64,000 nt of DNA from Phymatolithon calcareum (lineage: Eukaryota > Rhodophyta > Florideophyceae > Hapalidiales), in NCBI GenBank assembly GCA_977006965.1, contig OZ345359.1, forward strand, positions 2,666,001-2,730,000, given 5' to 3'. The position numbers and the translations under genes are program-made. The notes beneath the pieces are model-generated. The model was not told where the DNA came from. It made no database searches and saw only the letters and a list, made by a program, of their open reading frames with translations. This document shows, piece by piece, positions 20,667 through 30,011 of the stretch. Every line of letters begins with the position of its first letter. The first letter of the stretch is position 1.

Positions 20667-21587
20667 ATGGTGGGCAGCGACCCCATGCTAACCGACCCCA
20701 TTATCGACGACTCCAAGTACCGTAGCGCCCTCCGCGCCCTCCAACGCGATGGGCGCCGCGATTCTGAAAACTCGGTCTACACTCTGGTACACCAATGTTT
20801 CGCAGAGATGATAGGTACTATGTTCCTTGTGATCTTCGGCGTCGGTTCGGTTTGCGATGCCGTGCTCACCGGCTACAATCAAGGACTTTGGGAAGTGGCT
20901 GTCATCTGGGGCTTCGGACTCGCCATTGCCATCATGGCCACCGGCTCCGTCTCTGGTGCTCATCTTAACCCGGCGGTCTCGCTGGCATTCGCCATCTTCC
21001 GCCCTGCTGACTTCTCGGCCTACAAACTCGTCCCGTATTGGATTGCACAATATGTCGGCGGTGTCCTCGGCGGTGCCTTCAACCTCATGCTCTGGGGCGG
21101 TCTCTTCAAGCATTATGAGGCTGAGCGCAACATTGTGCGCGGGTCGCTTGACTCGCTGATCACCGCTAGTGCGTTCGGCGAATACTTTCCAAATCCTGCA
21201 TTCGCCAGTAAAATTCCTAATTCCGTCATCTCGCCCTTCTTCGCCATGGTCGTCGAGGCGTGGGGCACCTCCATCTTGATGTTTGTGATTTTGGCCGTCA
21301 CAGATCCGAGGCAGAAACTCATCAAGAACACCGATGCCATCCCGTTTTACATTGGATTCACCTTGGCAGTCCTCATCACTCTGTATGCACCGCTCACTCA
21401 GGCGGGCTGGAACCCGGCGCGCGACTTTGGGCCGCGTCTTGTGGCCGCCATGGCCGGTTGGGGAAGGATTGCCATCCCCGGACCCCGCAACGGTTTTTGG
21501 GTGTACATCGTGGGGCCGAAAATTGGTGCCGTTGTTGGTGCTTTCGTCTATGACATTCTCATTAACCCGGGACTTACGTCGGTTTAA
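20667..21587 (+). CDS. Aquaglyceroporin (MIP family channel)
   Basis: A 306-residue, intron-free member of the major intrinsic protein family, a membrane channel for water and small neutral solutes such as glycerol. Six hydrophobic segments are visible from about residue 44 on. The first half-helix loop is GAHLNPAVSL (NPA at 101-103) and the second GWNPARDFGPR (NPA at 249-251). The Asp after NPAR (253) is the mark of the glycerol-permeable GlpF-like group rather than strict aquaporins. An extended loop between the half-repeats (about residues 150-190) and the EAWGTSILMFVILAVTD helix also fit GlpF-like proteins. Start: ATG in CCCATGG at 20667. The N-terminal 42 residues are hydrophilic and cytosolic. 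Substrate is inferred, not seen. Confidence 0.93.
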   Translation: MVGSDPMLTDPIIDDSKYRSALRALQRDGRRDSENSVYTLVHQCFAEMIGTMFLVIFGVGSVCDAVLTGYNQGLWEVAVIWGFGLAIAIMATGSVSGAHLNPAVSLAFAIFRPADFSAYKLVPYWIAQYVGGVLGGAFNLMLWGGLFKHYEAERNIVRGSLDSLITASAFGEYFPNPAFASKIPNSVISPFFAMVVEAWGTSILMFVILAVTDPRQKLIKNTDAIPFYIGFTLAVLITLYAPLTQAGWNPARDFGPRLVAAMAGWGRIAIPGPRNGFWVYIVGPKIGAVVGAFVYDILINPGLTSV

Positions 21588-22563
21588 AGATGCGACGAAA
21601 GTTTCAAACTGGGACAGTGTCTTGTCGCCAGCTCACGGTCGCATTGGGATTTGGATGCATTTCTTTTTGTTTGACACGTGCTTCTAATATCTATGTAGCA
21701 GACGGACAGCAGTACTATTATCAATATACAGTATTGTCTGCATCGACCATTCTTGAATGCAGGAGTGATGGGGCGCAGCATATGATAGATTTTCGTTTAT
21801 TTTCTGACTTTGAACCCATAAAACGCTCGGTCGACTTAACTCTGTACAGTACAGTACAATTCACAATTTCAACACTGTTCAGTACTACAGTATCGTGAAG
21901 AAAATGTTTCGTTAATAGCGCTCGAGGAACACCAAACAACTGCCCTAATCGATAGCAATTGACGAGGCGCTGCTTGCATTGCTCTTAAGAAAGGAACATA
22001 ATGTTTCCATGACGAGGCTGCAACATGAAGAGAGGCCGATGCACGGTTCTGTCGGATCGTCGCAATCAAGGCAACTTCCATCTCCTAATCCCGCCCAACT
22101 TGGCACCCAGTACTTCAAACCTTTATGGCTCGCTTGGCAAAGACCGGTCGTTGATGGTGACGCAAGTCAGCGGGAATTTGTAAAACGAGTTCATCGGATA
22201 CATTTCCCTTGGCGCCGAGGGAAAGATGAAACATTATTTAGAAATAGAAAGTTCGAAAGGACTAAAGCATTGAACAAAGCGCATTGTAATTCCTTGAAGG
22301 TGTGACTAAGGAATAATATTCTGCGAAGAACTTCCCTCTCTTTGCCCCCAAACGAGGTCTGGACCACACGTGACATACTCGATACTGTCAGCACAATTTT
22401 CGTGCTCGGACCTCTTGACAGTCCAATCAGAGCGTGCCACGCAGGCCAGCCTTGTTTGCACATTTTCGCGCGAAATGGAAACCCATACACGGTCCCATCC
22501 ACTACAGTACGCAACTGGAGTGCAGTAGTACAAGCGCGCGTGCATCCTTTTCGCGCCATCGAT
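21588..22563. other. Intergenic; no gene
   Basis: No supported coding region. TACAGTA-type heptamers occur at 21727, 21845, 21850, 21886 and 22503. The last 200 bases are the 5' flank of RPAIN; the frame is open upstream of its first ATG but has no ATG there. Confidence 0.45.
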
Positions 22564-23586
22564 ATGGCGGCTGCGCCGTATTTTAGCGCATGCAGCGCGC
22601 CCGATGGAGTCAACTTTTCAGCAGCAGCAAAAGTTCTTCCACCACCACCAGTGTTCTCACCGCCCAACAAATCGCTCTCAACTGCTCCGCATTCCGCCAA
22701 ACCCAACTCTCCCTTCGCGGCACCATTTACATTCGTACCGTTGCCGTCCAACCCGCCACTCTCGACACCGGAGCATTTCAGTGCAGCCCCTCCATCCGCG
22801 CCTGTGGCGCCACCGTCTACACCCCGCGTTGAACTTCCCAACGAATCTTCTGCAGACACCTTGCTTGCCGACAGCATGCTGCGGTCGGTGAAGCGTCGTC
22901 AGGACACATGGTTGCGCACACGTGCCCCGATTCGCGCATGGCGTGAGAAAATGCTTGCACGGGTGCTGAATGCCGCGCGCGTTCAACGCGCGAGCGCCGC
23001 TGACGCGCGTCGTGCCGCACGTCTCCTGGCGCAAAGTGCGTCGAAGAAGGTTGAGAACGACACGTCCGACTCGGACGAGTCGCTAGGATTCGAGGATGAC
23101 GACGACGACGGCGACATGGCCTCCCTGACAGAGTCGCAAATCTCTGAAATACTCCGCGAGATTGAAATAAGCATGGAGGAGGAGCGTAAGGCATCGGAGC
23201 GCGACGCACTGGAGGAGCTAGAACGTGCGCGGGCCACGGAACTGGAGGACGCGGATCGGGAGGTGGAGGAATTGCTTCTGTTTCAAGCTGCAAAACTCAG
23301 CATCGATGATGACTGCGGAGAGTTTCTGCTGTGCCCTGTGTGCAGGCGTGATGGGCTGCTGGTGAGGAGTGGGGTGCTGTTTTGTAAGTGTGGCGTTCGG
23401 TTCGATGGAGGGGCGACGGAGAATTTGTCAATTGAGATGGTGCGCGAACGACTGGCGCAGATTTTTGGAATGCATGCAGAGAAGGGATGCGAGGGAGTGC
23501 TGCAGTTTGAGAAGAGGGAACGGTTCGGGTTTGGGTTTTTGCACTCCGGTTGTGGGTTGTGCGGCATGGATGAGATTGTGCTTTAA
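22564..23586 (+). CDS. RPAIN: RPA-interacting protein (RPAIN family)
   Basis: A 340-residue protein of the family that binds replication protein A and helps its nuclear import. The first in-frame ATG is at 22564 (MAAAPYFSAC). The N-terminal half is Pro/Ser/Ala-rich, then RAWREKMLARVLNAARV matches the family's N-terminal RPA-binding helix (W+EK+..R.+..R). A helical acidic middle follows (ESQISEILREIEISMEEE). The C-terminal zinc-binding domain has all expected parts: CPVC at about residue 257, then FCKCGVRFDGG, an MVRERLAQIF helix, a LQF..RERFGFGFL block, and CGLCGMDEIVL at the very end. That ending is diagnostic. The protein is longer than animal RPAIN (about 220) because of the low-complexity N-terminus. 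It is convergent with the GH47 gene. Confidence 0.92.
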   Translation: MAAAPYFSACSAPDGVNFSAAAKVLPPPPVFSPPNKSLSTAPHSAKPNSPFAAPFTFVPLPSNPPLSTPEHFSAAPPSAPVAPPSTPRVELPNESSADTLLADSMLRSVKRRQDTWLRTRAPIRAWREKMLARVLNAARVQRASAADARRAARLLAQSASKKVENDTSDSDESLGFEDDDDDGDMASLTESQISEILREIEISMEEERKASERDALEELERARATELEDADREVEELLLFQAAKLSIDDDCGEFLLCPVCRRDGLLVRSGVLFCKCGVRFDGGATENLSIEMVRERLAQIFGMHAEKGCEGVLQFEKRERFGFGFLHSGCGLCGMDEIVL

Positions 23587-24949
23587 GAGGACAAGCTGTA
23601 ACTGAGTAATTCCTAACTTGAGATATGTTGCATAGGGTTGGAAGAAAAATATTTTTATTCTCACTTCGGTCACGTTTTTTGTTCTGTTGTGATTGCATAT
23701 ACGGAGAATTACTGTATCGCCACTGTTCGCAGCATAACTTTGCAGTCTGAGAGTCGACAAGCACGAAACATATAACATTCCCGCCTCCTTCACCCAGTCT
23801 GGTCTCGGTGTACGGTGCCACTTTCGCACTCGGCGCTATACTGCAGCACTGTACTTTCGTTCCAGCAAGTGCTCAAAGCAGCCTTCCCTAAGGGCAATTC
23901 TAAAATCACTTTTTCCCTCTCTTTGGATTGTCGTTCACGTCACAGAATCGTATCGCAATCAATGACGCATGATGCAAGTCTTGCGCAGCAGGATGTTCAC
24001 GCCGTTGCAAATTAATCTATTCTTCCTGAATTCAAGGTCTCTTGTGCAGGGCACCAGATCGTGCGCATTCAAATTGCCTGTTGCCAAGCCTCCGCACACA
24101 CCGTTCTGACCCCTCTGTCACGAACTCAAGCTGGCTTTACAAATAGGCCAATCTCCTCCACATGTCTCGTCCCATTGCCTGCCGCCTCTATTAGAGATTC
24201 AAAGACCTTGTGCGTTTCCTGATCTCTGAGAATCCTTGGTTGCAGTAGAGAGATGTTCCATTCTCCCTCTCCACAAAAAGAGGGAGAATGACTGACGCAC
24301 GGCACCAATGACCGATACGCAATCTGCACGGCACTGCAAAGAACAATGGTTGCAACAAGTACGGCACTTGACAGGCATTGCTCAGAATTATAAGGCAGAC
24401 TGATAGGAATTTGAAGCTTCCACATCGCCGCTGTCATGGACGTTATCAGTATCTTTGGCAATACTGTACGTGGTATGCCATTTCTGCCCACCCCCTTGTT
24501 TTATAATTAGCATCGTTTAGTTTCATTGCCCTTGCGGGTGCGATGGTTATCTTCTCTCGCCGCTTTGCCAATGCACCTCAACCAACGATTGGTACGCGGC
24601 AGAACGGCCTACATTAGAGGAGGCGAACAGTTTTGGTCTTTCTCCTCGTATCTGTATAGGTAACTTTGACAGCTTCCTTCGATCTGCCTGCTTCACCGAC
24701 AACAGTCAACACAACAGAGCATCCTGCGAACTAACCTACGTCGAGGTGGCATACCTTGAATGCTGAGGGCTGGTTGAGTCTCTACATCAAGGACTCTAAG
24801 ACGACATATGACGAGCTTGAAAAAAACAATGATCATACTCTTGGCACTAACGTGCTTCACGATCCCCGCACAGCCTTCATCAACGCGGATGAGAACGAGA
24901 GTGTCCGCTGGACTGCGAAAGCAACGAAAACGCGACTTACTGCTCTCCA
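23587..24949. other. Intergenic between two convergent genes
   Basis: No recognised gene. A minus frame of 121 codons (24491-24126) has one hydrophobic stretch but no known domain and is left unannotated. Heptamers of the TACAGTA type occur at 23710 and 24462, and a perfect 12-bp-stem hairpin at 24259-24290. Confidence 0.45.
24259..24290. repeat. Perfect 12-bp-stem hairpin
   Basis: CATTCTCCCTCT pairs with AGAGGGAGAATG across an 8-nt loop. It lies between the ends of the RPAIN and GH47 genes, which run towards each other. A 3'-end role is possible but not shown. Confidence 0.6.
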
Positions 24950-26857
24950 TCAAAATCGTGAGCTTCTGCACTGCCGGACGACTTCCCATGCAAACCTGTC
25001 GAGAACCGCGCGTCCAGTGGAAACACGCTGACAAACCTCATGCCCCTTCCTATCCCCACTGCGCTCCCGCTCCGCTACCAGTCGTGTCATATCGCGAACT
25101 GTACTTTCCCTCGCTTGGCCGCGCGCTTTACGGAGAGCAGCACCGCCGAGTGGTGCCAGCGTAAGATGAACTCCGAAACGTACGACAACATACGCCGAGT
25201 TGCGACCGACAAATGTGTCACCGGGCCTGAAGCGGTCCCCGTACATCTCGATGTGCTGTCGAATGAGTGAGGTTATGTCCGCGGGTAGTGCACGCTCTCG
25301 TGGACGTGCGCGGTGCGGGAAATCGGTGCCGGGCATTCCGAATCCACAAGTTGATGCACGATCGTCAACATTGCGCCGACGAGGACACTTTGGAGATCCA
25401 TTCCGCGTGACTTGAAGGGATGGTACTGAGAACGGGACGGGCCGCACTCGCAGCGGATGTGCCTCTGTGGTCAGAACAAACCGACCAGAACGAAGCCAAT
25501 GCGACTCATCGGCGAAAGTGACATAGAGGTATTTTAGAGTCTCTGCCATGAAGAATGAGTCCATGAGGTCATCTCGGATGTGCGATTTAGCATTGCCAAT
25601 GCGAGCGTAGCCGCATGGAGTACGAGCTACAGTCTCCAAAGAAAACATAATGGAGCGCGCGACACCGATCCAGGAAGGGTCACCGGTTGCCCAGTGATGG
25701 TAGAAAACAGCCTCTGCAAGCTCGGGACGAAGGGGGTAGTTGGCACGTCCGTGTATTGGGCGCTGCAAGCGCGCGTCGAAGCCCTCGGGAAGCACACCAT
25801 ATCGACGCCAGACAGCGTAGTGCGCACGAGTGGTTGCCATTGCGGGGTCCAAATGACCGATGAGAGATTGAAGACCAGGCCAGAACGCGGAGAGTGCAGT
25901 CTGTTCGAAAGACGTGGTATGAGCGGTATCCATATCTGCCGGAAAGTACCACGGGGGATGATGAAGGTGTGATAGCACGGCTGGATAAGCGTCGGAGAAC
26001 ATGGTGTACAAACGACCATCGCCAAAGAGAACGTAACCTTTAAGCATGTACTCATAAAAGGAGTCAATGAGCCCGCCAATGCCAGCCTCGTGCGCGACCC
26101 AAAGGCCCGTATCAACGTCAATATGGTTACCGACAAGCCCTGTGGGCGCTGCGCGATTATGCAGTGCAACCATGGCGGTGAAGGCCATATCGTAGTACCG
26201 ACGGTCGTTTACGAGCGCAGAAAGGGTGCCAAACTCGAGAAGCAGCGAGCCAGCGGCGGCCGTGCTCGCGATGCGGGACTCGTTCGCAGCTACGCCATAG
26301 CGGAGGTTGATGGTGCCGAGAGGAATGCCAGTAGGCGTGTCGAACGCGGGGAGTAGGCGGTCGGCAAGATCGACTGCGAGATAGAGCAGCGCATCGTCGT
26401 AAGACGGGTACCAAAGCCAGGCATCGAATTCGGCATCGCTGGCACCGTCAGTGAGCAGGGTGTGTGCGGAGAGTAAGCCACCCAGAATACGGATGGTTGT
26501 CTCAAAGACACTGACGGAAACGTTGCGGTCGAAAGAAAAGCTGTCCCGTAGGTAACGCGCAGAGTGAACGAATTCCGGAAAGTTGCGCATCACTATGTGG
26601 GTGTCTAACGTGTCAATGAGACTCGCGGACAGTCCACCGAGAGAGTCAATACCAGAGCAGGATAGAGGGCATAGTTCGTCAAGAGGGAAGGCGTGGGTTC
26701 TGTAGTTAGAGTAGGCGTGATCGAACATTGCCCAAACTTGAGCACGAAGAGAGGCGCGAATTTTTGGAGTTATTGAGCAAGAGTCCAGGGATATTTCTCC
26801 AGACGCAAGATGGCCGAGAAGGATGAGGATGAAGATTGGGAAGACTGGGCGCGGCAT
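24950..26857 (-). CDS. GH47 alpha-mannosidase-like protein, EDEM type
   Basis: A 635-residue secretory-pathway protein of glycoside hydrolase family 47, closest in pattern to the ER degradation-enhancing (EDEM) group that trims mannose from misfolded glycoproteins and marks them for disposal. The first ATG is at 26857 and begins a signal sequence (MPRPVFPIFILILLGHLASG). Family landmarks, numbered from this start: DSLGGLSASLIDTLDT (71-86), FETTIRILGG (118-127, catalytic Glu), a DSFYEYMLKGY block (265-275), RPELAEAVFYHHWATGDP (377-394), DSFFMAETLKYLY (433-445) and TTEAHPL (463-469), the calcium-binding end of the fold. The final 150 residues are basic, Arg-rich and without known domain. No ER-retention tetrapeptide is visible at the C-terminus. 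Family firm; EDEM versus class I mannosidase is likely but not certain. Confidence 0.9.
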   Translation of the reverse strand: MPRPVFPIFILILLGHLASGEISLDSCSITPKIRASLRAQVWAMFDHAYSNYRTHAFPLDELCPLSCSGIDSLGGLSASLIDTLDTHIVMRNFPEFVHSARYLRDSFSFDRNVSVSVFETTIRILGGLLSAHTLLTDGASDAEFDAWLWYPSYDDALLYLAVDLADRLLPAFDTPTGIPLGTINLRYGVAANESRIASTAAAGSLLLEFGTLSALVNDRRYYDMAFTAMVALHNRAAPTGLVGNHIDVDTGLWVAHEAGIGGLIDSFYEYMLKGYVLFGDGRLYTMFSDAYPAVLSHLHHPPWYFPADMDTAHTTSFEQTALSAFWPGLQSLIGHLDPAMATTRAHYAVWRRYGVLPEGFDARLQRPIHGRANYPLRPELAEAVFYHHWATGDPSWIGVARSIMFSLETVARTPCGYARIGNAKSHIRDDLMDSFFMAETLKYLYVTFADESHWLRSGRFVLTTEAHPLRVRPVPFSVPSLQVTRNGSPKCPRRRNVDDRASTCGFGMPGTDFPHRARPRERALPADITSLIRQHIEMYGDRFRPGDTFVGRNSAYVVVRFGVHLTLAPLGGAALRKARGQARESTVRDMTRLVAERERSGDRKGHEVCQRVSTGRAVLDRFAWEVVRQCRSSRF

Positions 26858-27659
26858 TGTTGATGAGCGAGGGTGAAGGTAGGTTCGCCACAAGTTACCT
26901 GCCAGGAGAAATTTTTCGCTTGTTCATGCCCCCCGACGGGAAGTTCCTGCTTTCTGGTGCCTGCATCAGAAGAAACGTCAAGCCTTGGTTTCCACGGAGG
27001 TCCTCAGTATCGGGCAGAACCCACGAATGCTTTGAAGCATGCTTCAATGAACAAAATGACCTTGGCGTATTGTACAGTATTCTACAACAGATCGAGAGCC
27101 AATCAGCGACAATAATGGTCAATCCAATGAAAAACAAGATGGTAGAACTGTAACCAATGAAATAAGCCTGCCAGGAATTTATTTGTTAAATAATGATGCT
27201 TGATAATTGTTTCTTTTCAGAAACAGTCTCAAATATTTGCAAAGAAGCTCTCTCCAACAGAGGAACTTCATCTTGAACTAAGGAACAACTTCAGCATGAA
27301 GACCATCAACTAAAGACAGCAATCCATTCGAGAAAAACACCATCCTCTGGTTACATTCTATATAATGTTGTAACTTCGTGTGCGCCTGCAGCAACGATAT
27401 TTTCAGTTTGGACTCATGCACAACTACTCTCTCCCTCTCATTCTCTAAGGCTGTATTCATAGTGACAAACTGAGAAGTACAATCACAATGTCATGTTTAT
27501 TGCACAATGAAGTTTATAGCCGTTTTGCAGTTGTATGGCCAAAGCATAGTTATGAATCACTAGTAGGGATTGAAAGAAAATACTGAAGATTCAGCTTGAG
27601 AGTGCACATCTCGAAGTAATGCCAGCACGGGAATCCGAATATGGAAGTGCTCTTCCCCT
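26858..27659. other. Intergenic between GH47 and SGNH genes
   Basis: No supported gene. One TACAGTA at 27073 lies about 215 bp upstream of the GH47 start. Confidence 0.45.
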
Positions 27660-28547
27660 TCATGCATTTCGTCGAAACCAGTTGACAACTTGCTTGGCGT
27701 ATTCCTCCTGTCCATCATCATTTGGATGATAAGAACCTCCAACCAATACAAACAGATTTCTAGTGGCGCTGCATTTTGGCGGCTCAGGGCCTAATTGTCT
27801 CAGTGCGAATGCCCCCGAAGGGACTCTGTTAAACCAATTGAAGAATTTGCAGATCTCGCGTCCCTCGAAGGAGACAGGGACAAAATCCTGTACGTTTGAC
27901 TTGATGACCCTGTTAAGTGCTTCAGCCGCCCCATTTATCTCGCGTCGAATCTCATAGCTCTGGCAAATCAATCTTCCAATGAAACGTCTGCGGGAAGGAT
28001 ACGGTATAGGGTACCCAGTAAATACAATCTTAGTTGGAGGCGGGTAGATTTGACGCAATCGCCTTTCCAATGTCCTGAGCCTTGGTCCGAGTTCATTTTC
28101 AATTTTCCGCCTGGACTCTGCAACTGCACTGAGGCACTTGTCGGGGTTGAGCGCAGATGTCAGGCAGCTGGTGACAATGTCAATAAAGCCGATGTCATTA
28201 CCACCGACGGTCACGGATATGAAATCGATATTGGCAGGGGGACTGCGAAGCTGGGATTCGAGCACGCTGTTTCCAGGACCTATAGTCACAGCCCCCGAGC
28301 AAGCACGGAAGTCGAAGAAACTAGTGCGAAGAGACTTGCTGACTTCAACTGGATAAGCGTTGCCGCGACGGAAGCAGCACCTGTCAAAGTCTGGAAACTT
28401 GGTTTCGGTAGAATCGGGTGAAAAACCTCCGGATCCAATGCCTGCAGCATAGGAATCTCCCAGTGCAAGATATCTAATCCCGGCTGTGAGATGAACTAGG
28501 GCGCATAGAGCGAGCGGGAGGATGAAAATCTTTGAAGTTGAAGCCAT
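27660..28547 (-). CDS. Secreted SGNH/GDSL lipase or esterase
   Basis: A 295-residue, intron-free hydrolase. A signal peptide covers residues 1-23 (MASTSKIFILPLALCALVHL). Block I is YLALGDSYAAG (nucleophile Ser32), the oxyanion-hole block III is VGGNDIGF (115-122), and block V is SYHPNDDGQEEYA near the C-terminus with the catalytic His. A FRACSGA stretch (81-87) supplies the block II Gly. The order and spacing match the SEST-like/secreted lipase branch known in bacteria and fungi, with conserved Cys residues (57, 58, 83, 128, 138) that could form disulphides. It hydrolyses ester bonds outside the cell or in the secretory route; the substrate is unknown. A TACAGTA heptamer is 92 bp upstream of the ATG. 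Confidence 0.92.
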   Translation of the reverse strand: MASTSKIFILPLALCALVHLTAGIRYLALGDSYAAGIGSGGFSPDSTETKFPDFDRCCFRRGNAYPVEVSKSLRTSFFDFRACSGAVTIGPGNSVLESQLRSPPANIDFISVTVGGNDIGFIDIVTSCLTSALNPDKCLSAVAESRRKIENELGPRLRTLERRLRQIYPPPTKIVFTGYPIPYPSRRRFIGRLICQSYEIRREINGAAEALNRVIKSNVQDFVPVSFEGREICKFFNWFNRVPSGAFALRQLGPEPPKCSATRNLFVLVGGSYHPNDDGQEEYAKQVVNWFRRNA

Positions 28548-29575
28548 CTTGGTGACGAAAGTGCGCTTGTTGAGGAACGATGATATTTCTTGGTCGCGAT
28601 GACCACTGGACTTCTTAAATACATGTCCGACCGAAGCCTACAGTAACTACTACGGGATAAGATATACGACAGTCGCACAATGAACTAGAGCAGTCTCTCA
28701 TTTTCTGCTCTCTTTGCAAAAAACCGCGCAATAACGACATGTAGCAGTGCCCTGTATGAACTACGGTTCGTGGATACTTCCATGTTTGTCCATGCACTTT
28801 TCCTGTCTTTATAGTGCTACCGTCGTTAACCAGGAAGAATGCTCGTGTAGGACGACTCAGAGACCGCTGCGTATCCGCAAAACTGACGCGGTGCGTTGTT
28901 GTATATTTGATCCACAATAATTGAAGATTTTTTTGCATGTAGAAGAATTTATTAATTCTCTACAGTAGTACAAAAAGATGAGGTTTATCGGGACAAAGTA
29001 AAAACGTTTTTGTGAGTCTCCCACGCATCGCAATACTTCGTGGAGCATTTCTCGTCCTTCGCAGATATGCGTCCGAGGTGAGAAGGTTTGGGGGAGATTT
29101 GGTGCTCCGTGTGTGAAGCTGCAAGCAAAGTGGTTTTCTTTGCATTTTAATATTCCTACGCTGGAAGAGTTCTTCACAGCAATACTTTCTACACATCCAT
29201 TCTTGGACAAGTCTGGAACGAATTGGACATCCTACTTTTAAAATATATTATGTAGATTTTTTTGGTGCTATGATAAAAAAATAGTCCATTTCGGGTGTTG
29301 GATGCTACAGTACCTTTCGAAATATTCAGTGCAGTTTCTGACCTTCAACACTATTCCAACTTACTTCTCCAGAATCCTTAAGGTCCTAGCGATGATATAC
29401 GACCAGTTCTGCTTAGCAAGAGTAAAGCTCTTGCAGCCCGAAATGTTGCGTTTTTGGCCAGCAGGCGAAGGTTCTAGTCGACGAAGAAACTGTCTGAAAC
29501 CTTTTTCATTTCTCGCGTGTTGCGGAAAAGAAAAAAAGACATGTCGAGGTGTTGCTGTGATGAGTACGAGAGGGT

Positions 29576-29612
29576 TAAACGCCCTCAGCAACAATCTTGA
29601 GACTGTAAGAGA
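29576..29612 (-). repeat. LINE 3' tail-like remnant
   Basis: GCCCTCAGCAACAATCTTGA followed by GACTGTA resembles 15946-15973 (GCCCTCATTAACACTCCTAA, GACTGTA). A third, more diverged copy of the tail seen at 9935 and 15918. Confidence 0.4.
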
Positions 29613-29951
29613 GATGCGCTTCAGCTGCGACTATTAGCGTAGCTTACAATGCTCACTTTTGTTTTGTTCCTTCTGGGGAAAACCATGGGGTCCACTAGGC
29701 GATTTTATTCGGTGGCTCATACCTGCAACGCTGTTCCTATACCTTGTCACCGTAGAATACTACGGTAAAGAATTGTAACTGGTCCAGTGCTTTCTCGGTC
29801 ATCTTGGTCTCTTCTCGGATCCTCTGGTACCTTGAAAGGTGATCCTGAAAGGTATCCATGAGGCTTGCTACATTACCGCCAAATGCAATTGAAGATGAAA
29901 TATACCAATTATTTGGAACGTACGGAACATTGCTGTTGTACCCTGCGTAAT

Positions 29952-30011
29952 GAGAGGTCCAACAATGAAAAGATAACATGCGGATGTTATCTTTTCATTG
30001 TTGAACCTCTC
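29952..30011. repeat. Near-perfect 28-bp-stem hairpin with 4-nt loop
   Basis: The left arm 29952-29979 and right arm 29984-30011 pair at 27 of 28 positions around a GCGG loop. A further outer stem (CTGTTGT / ACAACAG) pairs outside an internal loop. It is isolated from genes. It could be a transcribed hairpin RNA, a tiny fold-back element or the scar of a template-switch event. Confidence 0.85.

Noticed and set aside
26893-26893. Longer GH47 start at 26893 and longer RPAIN start at 22342
   Set aside because: Both longer frames begin at TTG; the first in-frame ATGs (26857 and 22564) give a signal peptide and a normal start respectively.
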